Under the pieces are notes generated by a model. It ran no database searches. It was not told the origin of the DNA and was given only the letters and a program-made list of their open reading frames with translations. Shown here piece by piece: positions 1-8,136 of a stretch of 13,775 bases of DNA; position 1 is the first letter of the stretch; each line of letters opens with the position of its first letter. The stretch lies in the NCBI GenBank assembly GCA_002417975.1, contig DIDE01000079.1, positions 1-13,775 on the forward strand, given 5' to 3'. The position numbers and the translations under genes are program-made. Source of the stretch: Eggerthellaceae bacterium UBA5808 (GTDB lineage Bacteria; Actinomycetota; Coriobacteriia; Coriobacteriales; Eggerthellaceae).

Positions 1-1
1 T

Positions 2-190
2 TGGAAAAGGGGGGATCCTCGTCGCCTCACAGTTAGTGACTTTGGATATAAGCCAAACTTTGTTTCAAGAAGCAATGTAATTTCATCGTCGAAGATCGAC
101 GAGACGCGACTTCAATTCCATTTCACTACAGGTAAGAATGCGATGAGGTACAACAGGCCAGAGCACATTTCATATCAACGTCGTCGTTAA
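2..190 (+). CDS. Possible 3' end of an unidentified gene (runs off left edge)
   Basis: From base 2 a plus-strand frame stays open for 62 codons to a TAA at 188-190. Its start would lie outside the window. The translation is basic and mixed in composition, contains the string TVSDFGYKPNF and ends in YQRRR. I recognise no family. An open frame of this length can occur by chance, and a second plus frame is also briefly open (to a TAA at 81-83), so coding status is uncertain. If real, the gene converges on the S41-like gene with a 34-bp gap and no obvious terminator hairpin between them. Confidence 0.3.
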   Translation, partial: WKRGDPRRLTVSDFGYKPNFVSRSNVISSSKIDETRLQFHFTTGKNAMRYNRPEHISYQRRR

Positions 191-224
191 GAAATTGAGG
201 CGTCCATGCCCAATGAATAACCGG

Positions 225-1541
225 TTAAATGCCGCAACCGTGTGTAGCTTTGCTATCTTCGTTAGCCCAGTAATACCTAGCAGTTGGATACACTAAGGTG
301 AAATCATCATCGAGTTTCCTGCTTGCCAAGCACGTGTTATCTATTGATCCACATGTCGCTCGTCCAATCACTATTACTTTTTTGCAGACAGAAGCTGCTC
401 GGACCAACCATTCGGCAGCATCGGCTGTTTCCCTATCAATAAGAATGATTACTTGATCTGAAGAAAAATCACTAGGCGAAACTACAGCATTTTCAGCGTC
501 AGCTTCCCCAACCGGCATAAGACCTTTATCTTGATGCTCTTTTAGATCTTCGATTAAATCATCAATAATTTTGCATTGTGAATCCGTCACTTGTGCACGT
601 TGCTTTTTTAGAAGCGTTATACGATCCGTCACATTCTTTCGTGAAGCATTCATAAGAAGCGTTGAGCTACCAAAAAGATCCCGGTAGGATGTTGGCTGAT
701 CGACCAGTAAAGGAAGTAGCGCGCATGCGTCATCAACCGTTCCGCCACAAACGCCACGAGCGTCAATAATAAGCTTCGTTGCACCAGAAGCGCGCTCAAT
801 CTGCTTACGCGCCTTTACACCAAGCCCCGCCATATCATCTCGTTCGAGTTTCATAACTAACACCCCATCATCATGAGGTACGGCAGAAGGTTCTCCGATA
901 GTAACATGCTTATTTTCTACCGGGACTTTAACATGAGGACAGTCATCTTCCCGTATTTCGTGCGCACCATTAGCATGCACAACTTCATAGTTTCGCGCAT
1001 ACCCTAAGACAATAGACCAATCTTCACGCTCGCAAGAATTCTTAGACATAAGTACTCGTTTAACTTCAGGAAATATTTCTTCAAGAGTTTTCCCGTTCAC
1101 GCGTATTATCCGATCACCTTTTACAAGCGGTGAGCCCTCAACAGCACGATCAACATAAAGAGCATCTTTGTATCGCATGACATGATAGCCTAAAGAAAAA
1201 GGCGCACATGCCGCACCTGATCCTACAAGTAGATGAAGCGTTGGATCACAATACCAACTAAGAAATTCAAGCATTATTTGCGTAAGCTTTTTGTCACATA
1301 TAGCGGGAGATTCAAACATAATTGGGTTAAGCGATTCGAGCATTCCCTCATATTTGCCATAGCCCGAATAAACAAATGATGGAGCATCAATATAATCAAA
1401 GCGCATCGCTTTGCACATTTGATCGTACACTTTGAGGAAATTACGCTGCTGGACATCATGCACTCCACACTTGCTAATTGACGTAACGCTATTTTGTTCA
1501 CGTTTTGTTACACCACTTGCAGCACAAATCGTCATAGCCAC
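225..1541 (-). CDS. S41-family peptidase-like protein, probably catalytically inactive
   Basis: This 438-residue protein has the outline of the S41 (C-terminal processing/tricorn-type) peptidase family. A PDZ-like segment around residues 128-152 contains VEGSPLVKGDRIIRVNG. The S41 core strand and loop LIIDARGVCGG follows at 257-267, and the nucleophile region LIDRETADAAEW at 367-378. In active relatives the last motif reads T-x-S-x-x-E; here the serine position is Asp374. The position where CtpA/Prc-type enzymes carry the catalytic lysine (GxxxxGK) reads GRATCGS, with Ser399. There is no signal peptide or membrane helix, so it is predicted cytoplasmic. The start is taken as the GTG at 1541 because GGGGGAG lies 6 nt upstream; an ATG at 1535 is the alternative, 12 nt from that site. 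It lies 3' of the FAD reductase in the same orientation with about 170 bp between them, including a hairpin, so it probably has its own promoter. The S41 assignment is fairly secure; the loss of activity is inferred from the motif. Confidence 0.75.
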   Translation of the reverse strand: MAMTICAASGVTKREQNSVTSISKCGVHDVQQRNFLKVYDQMCKAMRFDYIDAPSFVYSGYGKYEGMLESLNPIMFESPAICDKKLTQIMLEFLSWYCDPTLHLLVGSGAACAPFSLGYHVMRYKDALYVDRAVEGSPLVKGDRIIRVNGKTLEEIFPEVKRVLMSKNSCEREDWSIVLGYARNYEVVHANGAHEIREDDCPHVKVPVENKHVTIGEPSAVPHDDGVLVMKLERDDMAGLGVKARKQIERASGATKLIIDARGVCGGTVDDACALLPLLVDQPTSYRDLFGSSTLLMNASRKNVTDRITLLKKQRAQVTDSQCKIIDDLIEDLKEHQDKGLMPVGEADAENAVVSPSDFSSDQVIILIDRETADAAEWLVRAASVCKKVIVIGRATCGSIDNTCLASRKLDDDFTLVYPTARYYWANEDSKATHGCGI

Positions 1542-1650
1542 CTTATTCTCCCCCCGTCCTGTTATTAAAGCGTTTATCGAAACGAGCTAACCAACAGCAC
1601 ACATCCGCTCTTTCGCAGGTGCTTGATTATTTTCTCCCCAGCAAATGAGG

Positions 1651-1688
1651 CCCTGAGGACATAGAGCATAGACCGCATGTCCTCAGGG
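1651..1688 (-). terminator. Hairpin between the reductase and S41-like genes
   Basis: A perfect 12-bp inverted repeat (CCCTGAGGACAT at 1651-1662, its complement at 1677-1688) encloses a 14-nt loop. It begins about 20 bp after the stop of the FAD reductase. It is GC-rich, but no clear U-run follows on either strand, so it may act as a U-less or rho-assisted terminator, an mRNA-stabilising hairpin or an operator for the next gene. Terminator is the preferred reading because of its position. Confidence 0.5.
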
Positions 1689-1708
1689 TCGAAGGGGGGA
1701 ACGCCAAA

Positions 1709-3535
1709 TTAAATACCTTTTGCTGCATTTACACCCGCAAGGCGACCATATGTCATCGCCATTCCATGAGAGCAGCCCATAAGGGTCGTCGGATAATCGC
1801 CAGCAAATCGAGATCCCATCGTATTACCGCAGACATATAGCCCAGGTATCTTATGTAAGTCATCTCCACTAAGAACATGAGCTCCTTCATCGCACATCAC
1901 ACCAGAAACCATGCAGAATGCAAAAGCACCATCAAGCTTGCTACCATAAAAAGGAGGCTGCTCGATAGGATATAAACGATCTGATCGTTTACCAAAATCA
2001 GCATCAAACCCACTATTTGCTAATTCGTTGTAGCGCGAGATAGTAGTCTTTAGCGTATCAGCTGGGATATCAAGATTCGATGCAAGTTCATCGAGCGTGT
2101 TGCACACACACGTTGCAGCAGAACTCACTTCGTCGCGAGTCCTCATGCCGATATTCTCAATGTAGTTACCCCAGGGCTCTTCTTCATCACTATCAACAAT
2201 TTTCCAATAGTTTGCATGCCCTGTCGGCATCGTATGAACTTGATTGGGATAATTGTCATCAAAGATCTGGAACATCTGCTTATTCGGACAGCGCAAAGCA
2301 CGCTGGCTCCATAGATGACCTGGAACATCTTCATTGCAAAAGCGCTCGCCATTTTTATTCACAAGAAGGAATGGGTCACAGCCAAGAGCACCGCCAAAAC
2401 TATGCGTCATAGCAGCCGGCATATAATCCGGTTTGCCACCAGCCCAAACAGCCATCTTTAATCCCATGCCCATGTTGGTAGCAGTGCCATCACTTGTTGT
2501 ATTAGGCCAAACCCAGCTAGTGTATCCAAATGTTTCGTGGTTAAAATAGGACCGCATCTCAGTATTACTCGCATAATCGCCGCATGCATCCACAACAGCT
2601 TTGGCGTTAATTTTTATTACTTTACCGTCATTATCTTTTGCGTAAGCACCAACTACTGCACCGCTGTTATCGGTAATAAACATCTGACAAGCAGTATTAA
2701 AACGCACCGTTGCATTGGAATTCGACTGAATGATTTTCATAATGGAATCATTAAGCATGGTTTGGTCGGGACGAAAACAAATAACCGTCGGCCACATAGG
2801 ATAAAGCTCAGTTGACTGATTATATTCAGGGTTCTGCGGATTGTTAAAACATGTCATATACATTTTTCCGTCAGTTGACGTGGCGCCCATACCGCTTTTT
2901 GGAACCTTTGAACCATCAACTCCCGATTCCGCCGGTGTTTGATTCGGATTCAAAAATGTAATATCTGGCTTTGCTGACACATGCCAATCAAAGGCACTAC
3001 CAGAGTTGTCAAGAAAATACTTCCATATCTTAGGATTCGGACGATAGGCATTCGCCTTCATAGCAGCGTTGAGCATGTCCGCCTTTGTCTGATCAGAGAA
3101 CTCAACATTTGACGAAGTCTGGTACGAAGAATTGACATTGCCAAATTGCGCAGCACGACAGTTGTATGATTCGGATTGCTCGATAGCAACTACTGTTGCC
3201 CCATTCTCAAGCGCCGAACGCGATGCGCATAGCCCGGCCACCCCCAGTCCGACAACGAGCACATCACAGTTAAGCTCTTCTTCATATGACGAAGGATACT
3301 CTGGCGCAACTAGCCAACGCGGAATCCATTCCCCTGCCTCAGACCAATACCCCTCTTTGCCAGTATCATTGCATGACAGCTGACCCGAAGAATCGACTGT
3401 TGCCGTGTTTTCTTGGGTTACCTTCTCCTTCGTTGATTTAGGAGAGCAACCACCAAGTAACCCCGCCGAGACAGTTGCTGCAGCAGTCAAGCCTGTTGCC
3501 ATCAAGAAATCGCGACGAGATAGTTTCTTGCCCAT
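1709..3535 (-). CDS. Tat-exported FAD-dependent oxidoreductase (fumarate reductase/BaiN-like flavoprotein superfamily)
   Basis: The 608-residue protein begins with a twin-arginine lipoprotein signal: SRRDFLMATG at 6-15, a hydrophobic stretch, and lipobox LLGGC with Cys30. It should therefore be exported folded and tethered outside the membrane. A Rossmann FAD-binding motif, DVLVVGLGVAGL, lies at 91-102, with the ribose-binding acidic residue Glu119 in AIEQS. The C-terminal FAD closing region is GLYVCGNTMGSRFAGDYPTT followed by MAMTYGRLAG (about 567-601). This layout matches the single-domain flavoprotein reductases that Coriobacteriia carry in large numbers for respiratory use of organic acceptors. 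There is no heme domain and no FMN-binding domain in the chain. The usual fumarate reductase active-site signature is not convincingly present, so the substrate is unknown. AAGGAG lies 7 nt before the ATG. The two-component system is directly upstream, suggesting signal-dependent expression. Confidence 0.9.
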   Translation of the reverse strand: MGKKLSRRDFLMATGLTAAATVSAGLLGGCSPKSTKEKVTQENTATVDSSGQLSCNDTGKEGYWSEAGEWIPRWLVAPEYPSSYEEELNCDVLVVGLGVAGLCASRSALENGATVVAIEQSESYNCRAAQFGNVNSSYQTSSNVEFSDQTKADMLNAAMKANAYRPNPKIWKYFLDNSGSAFDWHVSAKPDITFLNPNQTPAESGVDGSKVPKSGMGATSTDGKMYMTCFNNPQNPEYNQSTELYPMWPTVICFRPDQTMLNDSIMKIIQSNSNATVRFNTACQMFITDNSGAVVGAYAKDNDGKVIKINAKAVVDACGDYASNTEMRSYFNHETFGYTSWVWPNTTSDGTATNMGMGLKMAVWAGGKPDYMPAAMTHSFGGALGCDPFLLVNKNGERFCNEDVPGHLWSQRALRCPNKQMFQIFDDNYPNQVHTMPTGHANYWKIVDSDEEEPWGNYIENIGMRTRDEVSSAATCVCNTLDELASNLDIPADTLKTTISRYNELANSGFDADFGKRSDRLYPIEQPPFYGSKLDGAFAFCMVSGVMCDEGAHVLSGDDLHKIPGLYVCGNTMGSRFAGDYPTTLMGCSHGMAMTYGRLAGVNAAKGI

Positions 3536-3561
3536 AATACCGCTCCTTCACTTGTAGACAT

Positions 3562-3594
3562 CGGCAACTATGCTGCATGTGAACATAGTTGCCG
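3562..3594 (-). promoter_or_regulatory. Perfect 11-bp inverted repeat upstream of the reductase start (operator or 5'-UTR hairpin)
   Basis: CGGCAACTATG at 3562-3572 is exactly complementary to CATAGTTGCCG at 3584-3594, with an 11-nt spacer. The repeat ends about 26 bp before the reductase ATG and lies just downstream of the candidate -10 element, so it would overlap the predicted transcription start. No U-run follows it in the reductase direction. A regulator-binding operator is therefore likelier than an attenuator, though it could also form a hairpin in the leader mRNA. A terminator for the histidine kinase transcript is a third possibility. Confidence 0.6.
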
Positions 3595-3599
3595 CCCCT

Positions 3600-3628
3600 T
3601 TTATTCCTCCGAGCGATATTTTATTCAA
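3600..3628 (-). promoter_or_regulatory. Candidate sigma-70-type promoter for the FAD reductase
   Basis: Reading the minus strand, TTGAAT (3628-3623) and AATAAA (3605-3600) are separated by exactly 17 bp. Each matches the -35/-10 consensus at four of six positions. The predicted start would fall near 3593, at the edge of the inverted repeat. The call rests on spacing and position only. Confidence 0.35.
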
Positions 3629-3683
3629 GGGGAAAGTGATATGTGCTATATGGATAAATCGGTCTTATTCTGTCCTTTTTCGG

Positions 3684-5012
3684 CTATGAATGAGACTCAT
3701 CCTTTTGAGGCACAGGAATAAGAACGATTAGCGAGAATTCATCTTTGTTTTGCTCGACGCGAACTGTTCCGCCATATCGACTAGCACTGTGCTCTATTGA
3801 GCGCATGCCAAAACCAGGCGCGCGCCATTGACGACGGCTACTTAAAAGCCGACCGTCACGCCATTTAATCTCATCGCAAAAATAGTTATTAATACGAATC
3901 GTCAAGAATCCAGAGACAACGGTGCATTTTATTGTAACGGCACGTTTTTCTTTATCTTGGACTTTGGACACTGCACGCAAGGCATTATCGATAGCGTTTC
4001 CAAAAATGGCACAAATATCGACACTTCTCAAAAACCCACCTTGCGAAAAATCAACAAGGACAATGAAATCAATCCCCATAGCATGTGCAGTTGAAGCTTT
4101 TTCGTTAAGTACAATGTCAAGCGCACTATTGGAGGTATAAGGGAACTTTTTCAACGCAAACAGCTGCTCATTAATACCTTGCAGATGGTCTTCGATTTGC
4201 TTACTCGAATCGAGCTCTTGAAGACAAATTAGATGATTTTTTATGTCATGTGCAATTCGATCAACTGCATCATCAGACTTTGTCCGCATCATCAATGCAT
4301 CATGCTGGGATTCTATAAGCGATTCAAGCCTATGCGCTTCCTCTTTTCTTTGGTTTGAGGTAAATGCAAACATTACAAGCATTGCCGACGCAACAACGCC
4401 CACCTCAAGCGCAGCCATAATAACGATAGGAGAAAAAGAACATGCGGGAATTTGATTATCAACAACAGGCATCCGCCAAACATTGATAATCACCATAACC
4501 ACCAACGGTTGCAGCAACGCAACAAAATAGATAGGACGCACCATTTCATCTTTAAGATCATTTGCTCGATTATGAAGAATCCAAAGCGAAGAAAGCGCAA
4601 TAGCAGTACCGATTAGGTCAACCAAGATGCGCAGAAATTGATCTGCTTCAAATACAGCAATACTAATTGACAGATATTCGAGCGCACAATAAAGCACAAG
4701 GGCGCGCGCTGATTCGTAGCAAATAGTAATAATGGTTCCAAATAAAACAGCTATTCTGATGCCACAACTATGTAGCGCCAAGATAAACAGTACGCAAAGA
4801 ACAATGTTGATAAGCGTGGCATCAATAAAAACCCGCGCATGATAGACTAGTCCGAATTCATACGAACACGCAATAAAAAGTAAATATACGGCAGTTTTTG
4901 CAAGAGGATTTATATCACGCTTAGGAAGCTTAAAAGCGCACCACCAAACTACCGCCACATGCATTACGCTGATCAAAATTGAAACGAATAAATATCCACC
5001 ATCGGGAAACAT
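3684..5012 (-). CDS. Membrane sensor histidine kinase, GHKL/AgrC-type
   Basis: The 442-residue protein has about six or seven hydrophobic membrane-spanning segments in residues 5-215, a coiled linker (about 220-245), and a cytoplasmic kinase core. The H-box is DRIAHDIKNHL (251-261) with phospho-acceptor His255. The N-box is FGNAIDNALRA (337-347). The ATP-lid glycine motif is APGFGMRS (398-405). The large polytopic sensor and the abbreviated GHKL ATPase are typical of the AgrC/ComD/VirS class that pairs with LytTR regulators. Its ATG shares one base with the stop of the response regulator gene (TAATG), so the two are translationally coupled. No AgrB/AgrD-like processing enzyme or signal peptide gene is visible nearby, so a peptide ligand cannot be assumed. 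The FAD reductase gene follows 148 bp downstream. Confidence 0.92.
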   Translation of the reverse strand: MFPDGGYLFVSILISVMHVAVVWWCAFKLPKRDINPLAKTAVYLLFIACSYEFGLVYHARVFIDATLINIVLCVLFILALHSCGIRIAVLFGTIITICYESARALVLYCALEYLSISIAVFEADQFLRILVDLIGTAIALSSLWILHNRANDLKDEMVRPIYFVALLQPLVVMVIINVWRMPVVDNQIPACSFSPIVIMAALEVGVVASAMLVMFAFTSNQRKEEAHRLESLIESQHDALMMRTKSDDAVDRIAHDIKNHLICLQELDSSKQIEDHLQGINEQLFALKKFPYTSNSALDIVLNEKASTAHAMGIDFIVLVDFSQGGFLRSVDICAIFGNAIDNALRAVSKVQDKEKRAVTIKCTVVSGFLTIRINNYFCDEIKWRDGRLLSSRRQWRAPGFGMRSIEHSASRYGGTVRVEQNKDEFSLIVLIPVPQKDESHS

Positions 5013-5731
5013 TAGAGACGCCTCGAAACATAATCCGTTAATGCTTTGACCAATTTAGTTTTACGTCTTCGGCTTACAGCAATTTGAGATCCATCACGCA
5101 AAAGTAAATAGTCGCTCGAACATATTTCATCAACATAAGCAAGGTTTACAAGATACGCACTATGGCAGCGAAAGAAGCCGAACTCCTCGAATGCGTCGTC
5201 CCAATGCTTCATCGTGCCTCGACATAAAATATGCTGGCCAGAAGAGGTATTAAAACAAACGTTTTTATTACCTTTTGTTTCAATGTACATGACCCTGCCA
5301 GGATTTACCGCAAAGACACCTTCTTCATTGCGAATGGTAAAGGTATTGCGCTGCCTCATAGAAAGGTCTTTAAAAACATCCGTTAGTTCATTGCGAAATC
5401 GTTGTTCAACAACAGGCTTAAGAAGATATCGATACGCTTGCACGGAATATCCTTCAACCGCGTATGTAGCATAATTGCTCATGAATACGATCGTTACCGA
5501 TGTGTCCTCTTTGCGAATCTCGCGAGCAGCATCGATTCCAGTCAACTGGCCCATAATAACGTCAAGAAAAATAATATCGGGACTTGGAGGGCACCCTACA
5601 AGTAATGCCTCCGCGTTGGAAAACTCATAGTATTTTCCCTCGACATGAAGCTCATTCGTAATTTTTTCGCACAGCTCTCGCACGTCTTTACGCGAAGCCG
5701 CATCATCATCGCAGAGGCAAATACTAAGCAT
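5012..5731 (-). CDS. LytTR-family response regulator
   Basis: The 239-residue protein starts with a CheY-like receiver: acidic pocket CDDD near residues 7-10, phospho-acceptor Asp57 in IIFLDVIM, switch Ser85 in VFMSN, and conserved Lys105 in YLLKP. From about residue 135 a LytTR DNA-binding domain follows. Its recognisable pieces are a strand ending in VMYIETKGNKN, the segment FFRCHSAYLVNL, and the C-terminal SRRRKTKLV helix. It should be phosphorylated by the overlapping kinase and bind direct-repeat sites upstream of target promoters. The FAD reductase is the obvious local candidate target. The ribosome binding site is weak (a GAGAG stretch about 9 nt before the ATG at 5731). The assignment is secure; the target is inferred. 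Confidence 0.93.
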   Translation of the reverse strand: MLSICLCDDDAASRKDVRELCEKITNELHVEGKYYEFSNAEALLVGCPPSPDIIFLDVIMGQLTGIDAAREIRKEDTSVTIVFMSNYATYAVEGYSVQAYRYLLKPVVEQRFRNELTDVFKDLSMRQRNTFTIRNEEGVFAVNPGRVMYIETKGNKNVCFNTSSGQHILCRGTMKHWDDAFEEFGFFRCHSAYLVNLAYVDEICSSDYLLLRDGSQIAVSRRRKTKLVKALTDYVSRRL

Positions 5732-5979
5732 ATCGACACTCTCTATCGATACCGTCTTTTCCAGCGCAAACGCGCCTATTTTCTTTTATCCCTTAGTCAT
5801 TTAAGCGGATGCTTAAGAATGTAGTAGCGCTCTTTAGATCTCCGCCTACTATCGGAGTATAGCGTTTAGCAGCCTTTATAGCTAATTGATGCGGAGGGAG
5901 AGTTGTTGACAGACAGTTGAGTCAGCTTAGCTAAAGAATATAGCAGCATAATTCTTAATTAATTATCATCAATTGCTTG
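5732..5979. other. Intergenic region upstream of the two-component operon
   Basis: These 248 bp separate the regulator start from the stop of the upstream hypothetical gene and should carry the two-component promoter. Two small inverted repeats are visible: TTAAGC/GCTTAA with a 4-nt loop (5801-5816) and CTCCG/CGGAG with an 8-nt loop (5840-5857). Either could be an operator half-site pair for the LytTR protein, but I see no convincing -35/-10 pair on the minus strand. A plus-strand TTGACA at 5906-5911 has no well-spaced -10 and no gene to serve. Confidence 0.4.
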
Positions 5980-6693
5980 TTATGGCAAACGTGATTGAAA
6001 TATTTTTACCGCGCGTTCCCAATACCTAAAATTATCGGTTTGATAAAGAGACTTTTTGCCTGCATTGTCTATTGCTTGAAGAAAAATTCCAGCCGAATTT
6101 TTTACAACATCAGCAACCTCATACTTTGATCCATGCTTAAAATTCGAGCAGGGTCTACCAATGTAAATCACTGAAACCTTATTTGCGTTTTCTCTCTCAT
6201 TAAAAAATTCTTTACTGTTTTGAAGATCTTTTTTAAGAGACAGATAATTGATATAGAAATAGCAAGACTTTGAATCACATTTTTTCAGTTTATCGGGTAT
6301 AGGTATTTTATAAAACTCGCAGTATTCAAAAATACACTGAAACGTATCATCAAAATTAATGACTTCAAGCGAGTCCCATAGTTCCCCTAAGCTCTTTCCA
6401 TCAATACGAACTTTATTCCATAGTTCATCAAAGTTTGGATAAAAATTACTTTCGGTATGTAACGATGCCTGGAAATACAAGCCTTTACCACTCGGAATAA
6501 GCATACTGGGATTTTCATGCGTTTCGAAATAAAGCTCAATCTCTGTTTCTTGACGTGCCCGGTCAACTACATAATGAAACTGTTGCGGCGTACAAAGTGA
6601 CAGAACGTACTCCTTCCCCATCCGTCGATTATTCCATGGGCGTAGATCCTCAAATGCGACAACTTGAACGACAGACGTATTATAACTGTCCAC
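5980..6693 (-). CDS. Hypothetical protein, AT-rich, start uncertain
   Basis: The frame encodes 237 residues rich in Lys, Asn, Phe and Tyr, with noticeably AT-rich codons compared with the two-component genes downstream. No signal peptide or membrane helix is visible. A cysteine-containing, lysine-rich segment lies near the middle (KLKKCDSKSCYFY), and the C-terminal third includes VSVIYIGRPCSNFKHGSKYEV, possibly a small beta-barrel-like domain. I cannot assign a family. The only upstream start in frame is the GTG at 6693; a stop codon lies six codons further up and there is no ribosome binding site. The gene may therefore begin at an internal ATG near residue 25, or may have lost its 5' end at a junction near 6700. 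The composition suggests acquired DNA. Confidence 0.6.
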   Translation of the reverse strand: MDSYNTSVVQVVAFEDLRPWNNRRMGKEYVLSLCTPQQFHYVVDRARQETEIELYFETHENPSMLIPSGKGLYFQASLHTESNFYPNFDELWNKVRIDGKSLGELWDSLEVINFDDTFQCIFEYCEFYKIPIPDKLKKCDSKSCYFYINYLSLKKDLQNSKEFFNERENANKVSVIYIGRPCSNFKHGSKYEVADVVKNSAGIFLQAIDNAGKKSLYQTDNFRYWERAVKIFQSRLP

Positions 6694-6710
6694 GAAGTTT
6701 ATCGGGCGTT

Positions 6711-6785
6711 ATGGTGAAAGCCTACGACGCAGAGCGCTACATCTGCAACCTCCTATCCGCCCGCAACGCCCTGCCAAACCCCTAA
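6711..6785 (+). pseudogene. GC-rich coding-like fragment, possible gene remnant
   Basis: From the ATG at 6711 to a TAA at 6783-6785 the plus strand reads 24 codons with strong G/C at third positions (MVKAYDAERYICNLLSARNA and a short tail). This contrasts sharply with the AT-rich sequence on both sides. The frame continues upstream only as the shadow of the minus-strand gene. It looks like the C-terminal tail of a gene from a higher-GC context left at a recombination junction. No family is recognised, and the stretch is short enough to be chance. Confidence 0.25.
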
Positions 6786-7163
6786 ATCTTTTCTCTTTAG
6801 TATTAAAAACTTACAATTATTTCGTTCTCTTTTAAAAACTAGTATTAAAACTTGATAGGGAAGTCTTTTTGCTGCATCATGATCTCTGCTCCTATCGTAT
6901 TTTGCTGCTCGCTTTATTAATTGGACTAGTTTTTCTCACGTAGCCGATCAAACTGTTCGCTATTTTAAGGTTATGCTCTAGTTCACTCACATACCACTAG
7001 AACGCCAAGAAGACCTGTATACTCGCCCTAAGCTTTCAGCAACCCAGTTGACAAGACATCAAATACATTATTATCCGTCTCATTATGTGTAAAACATTTG
7101 ATACCATGAGCCCAATGAATTGAAGCAGGTTTTCGAAGCACGAAAGGACCAATTGTACGCACA
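6786..7163. other. AT-rich intergenic region upstream of the GIY-YIG gene
   Basis: No convincing gene is present. It contains two near-identical copies of TAGTATTAAAA(A)CTT at 6798-6812 and 6840-6853, and the candidate promoter listed separately. It may be a junction of acquired DNA. Confidence 0.4.
7048..7074 (+). promoter_or_regulatory. Candidate promoter for the GIY-YIG gene
   Basis: A consensus -35, TTGACA (7048-7053), is followed after 15 bp by TATTAT (7069-7074), which matches the -10 consensus at five of six positions. The spacing is shorter than the usual 17 bp. The start site would be about 85 bp upstream of the ATG at 7164. Confidence 0.4.
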
Positions 7164-8132
7164 ATGGCTACTAAACAAACAATTGGACTTGTTTTTAAAC
7201 ATTACGAAATTGACGGAGGCAATTCAGTTCACTTTGGTTTGGGAGGCAATTGCCGTGGAATATATGCGTACCATTTTAATGACGGCACATGGTATGTCGG
7301 AAAATCAATTGACATGGCCGTCCGCTTCACCCAGCATCTTCATGAATACCGTCACAGCATAAAGCAAATGCCGACCATCTCCGATGCCTGGTTCGCCGAA
7401 ATCAAATCTAAAGAGCCATCTGTTCTTGACGAAATGGAAACCAAGGCAATCCACTATTTCGAAGATTACGGTTATGATCTCAGGAATAAGGCAAAAACCC
7501 AACTTCCTCAAGGGCCCAATGACGCTATCGTCATCCTTGAAGGAAATATAGGAATAAAATTGCCGTGGAATCGGTCAGAAAAGCCTTCATCGTCTAGACA
7601 CTACGTCCGCAATGATTCAGACATCACTAAAAACCAGCGAAAGCGTTTCGAAAGACTTATGCGCCACCCCGCTTGGGACCAAATTGCGCAGATATTAATT
7701 CACTACATCAACGCTACTATCCCTGATCCAGCCGCTACTGCAGGTAAACTATGGTCCCTATCAGCTTATCCATCCGGACGATACGGAAGCACAAGACGAT
7801 TATGCACCCTTACTATTCAGAATCTCGAAACACTTGTAATCGGGTGGACGGACGATGATAAGATTTTCAGTTTTCTTAATATGAAGCAACCGGATAAATA
7901 TTCAAATGTGATTAAAGGTTTAATTAAGGCAGACTACTCCGCCGCATCCAATGTATATACAGACTATTCCAATAACCTAGATTTCATTCTTGAAGACATA
8001 GAAAACGAAGTAATCCAAGACTGGTGTTACCGCTTGAATGTCGAACTAATGCGCAAAGGCGGTTGCATGGTAAGACATAGTAACAATCCATTATTGGTTC
8101 AAGCTATTCTGGAACGACCACTCGGAAAATAG
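7164..8132 (+). CDS. GIY-YIG nuclease domain protein
   Basis: The N-terminal third of this 322-residue protein is a GIY-YIG endonuclease fold. The two signature strands are RGIYAYHF (GIY at 32-34) and TWYVGKS (YVG at 44-46). Arg54 and histidines 58/60 follow in the expected helix, a glutamate (E90 or E92) sits in VLDEMETKAI, and an Asn (N108) closes the domain. All metal- and phosphate-binding positions appear intact, so it could cut DNA or RNA. The remaining 200 residues are unassigned; they contain an aromatic/charged helical region and a segment near 190-225 that may be a small alpha-beta domain. AAAGGA lies 15 nt before the ATG, which is rather far. It stands alone on the plus strand, convergent with the ASCH gene (4-bp gap). 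A role in defence or mobile-element biology is inferred from the neighbourhood only. Confidence 0.85.
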   Translation: MATKQTIGLVFKHYEIDGGNSVHFGLGGNCRGIYAYHFNDGTWYVGKSIDMAVRFTQHLHEYRHSIKQMPTISDAWFAEIKSKEPSVLDEMETKAIHYFEDYGYDLRNKAKTQLPQGPNDAIVILEGNIGIKLPWNRSEKPSSSRHYVRNDSDITKNQRKRFERLMRHPAWDQIAQILIHYINATIPDPAATAGKLWSLSAYPSGRYGSTRRLCTLTIQNLETLVIGWTDDDKIFSFLNMKQPDKYSNVIKGLIKADYSAASNVYTDYSNNLDFILEDIENEVIQDWCYRLNVELMRKGGCMVRHSNNPLLVQAILERPLGK

Positions 8133-8136
8133 AACC

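Noticed and set aside
5906..5930. Plus-strand TTGACA as a promoter
   Set aside because: No acceptable -10 element at 16-18 bp and no plus-strand gene within about 1 kb downstream.
7120..7362. Plus-strand frame overlapping the 5' end of the GIY-YIG gene
   Set aside because: It covers the same DNA as a clearly recognisable nuclease domain in another frame and has no family features of its own.
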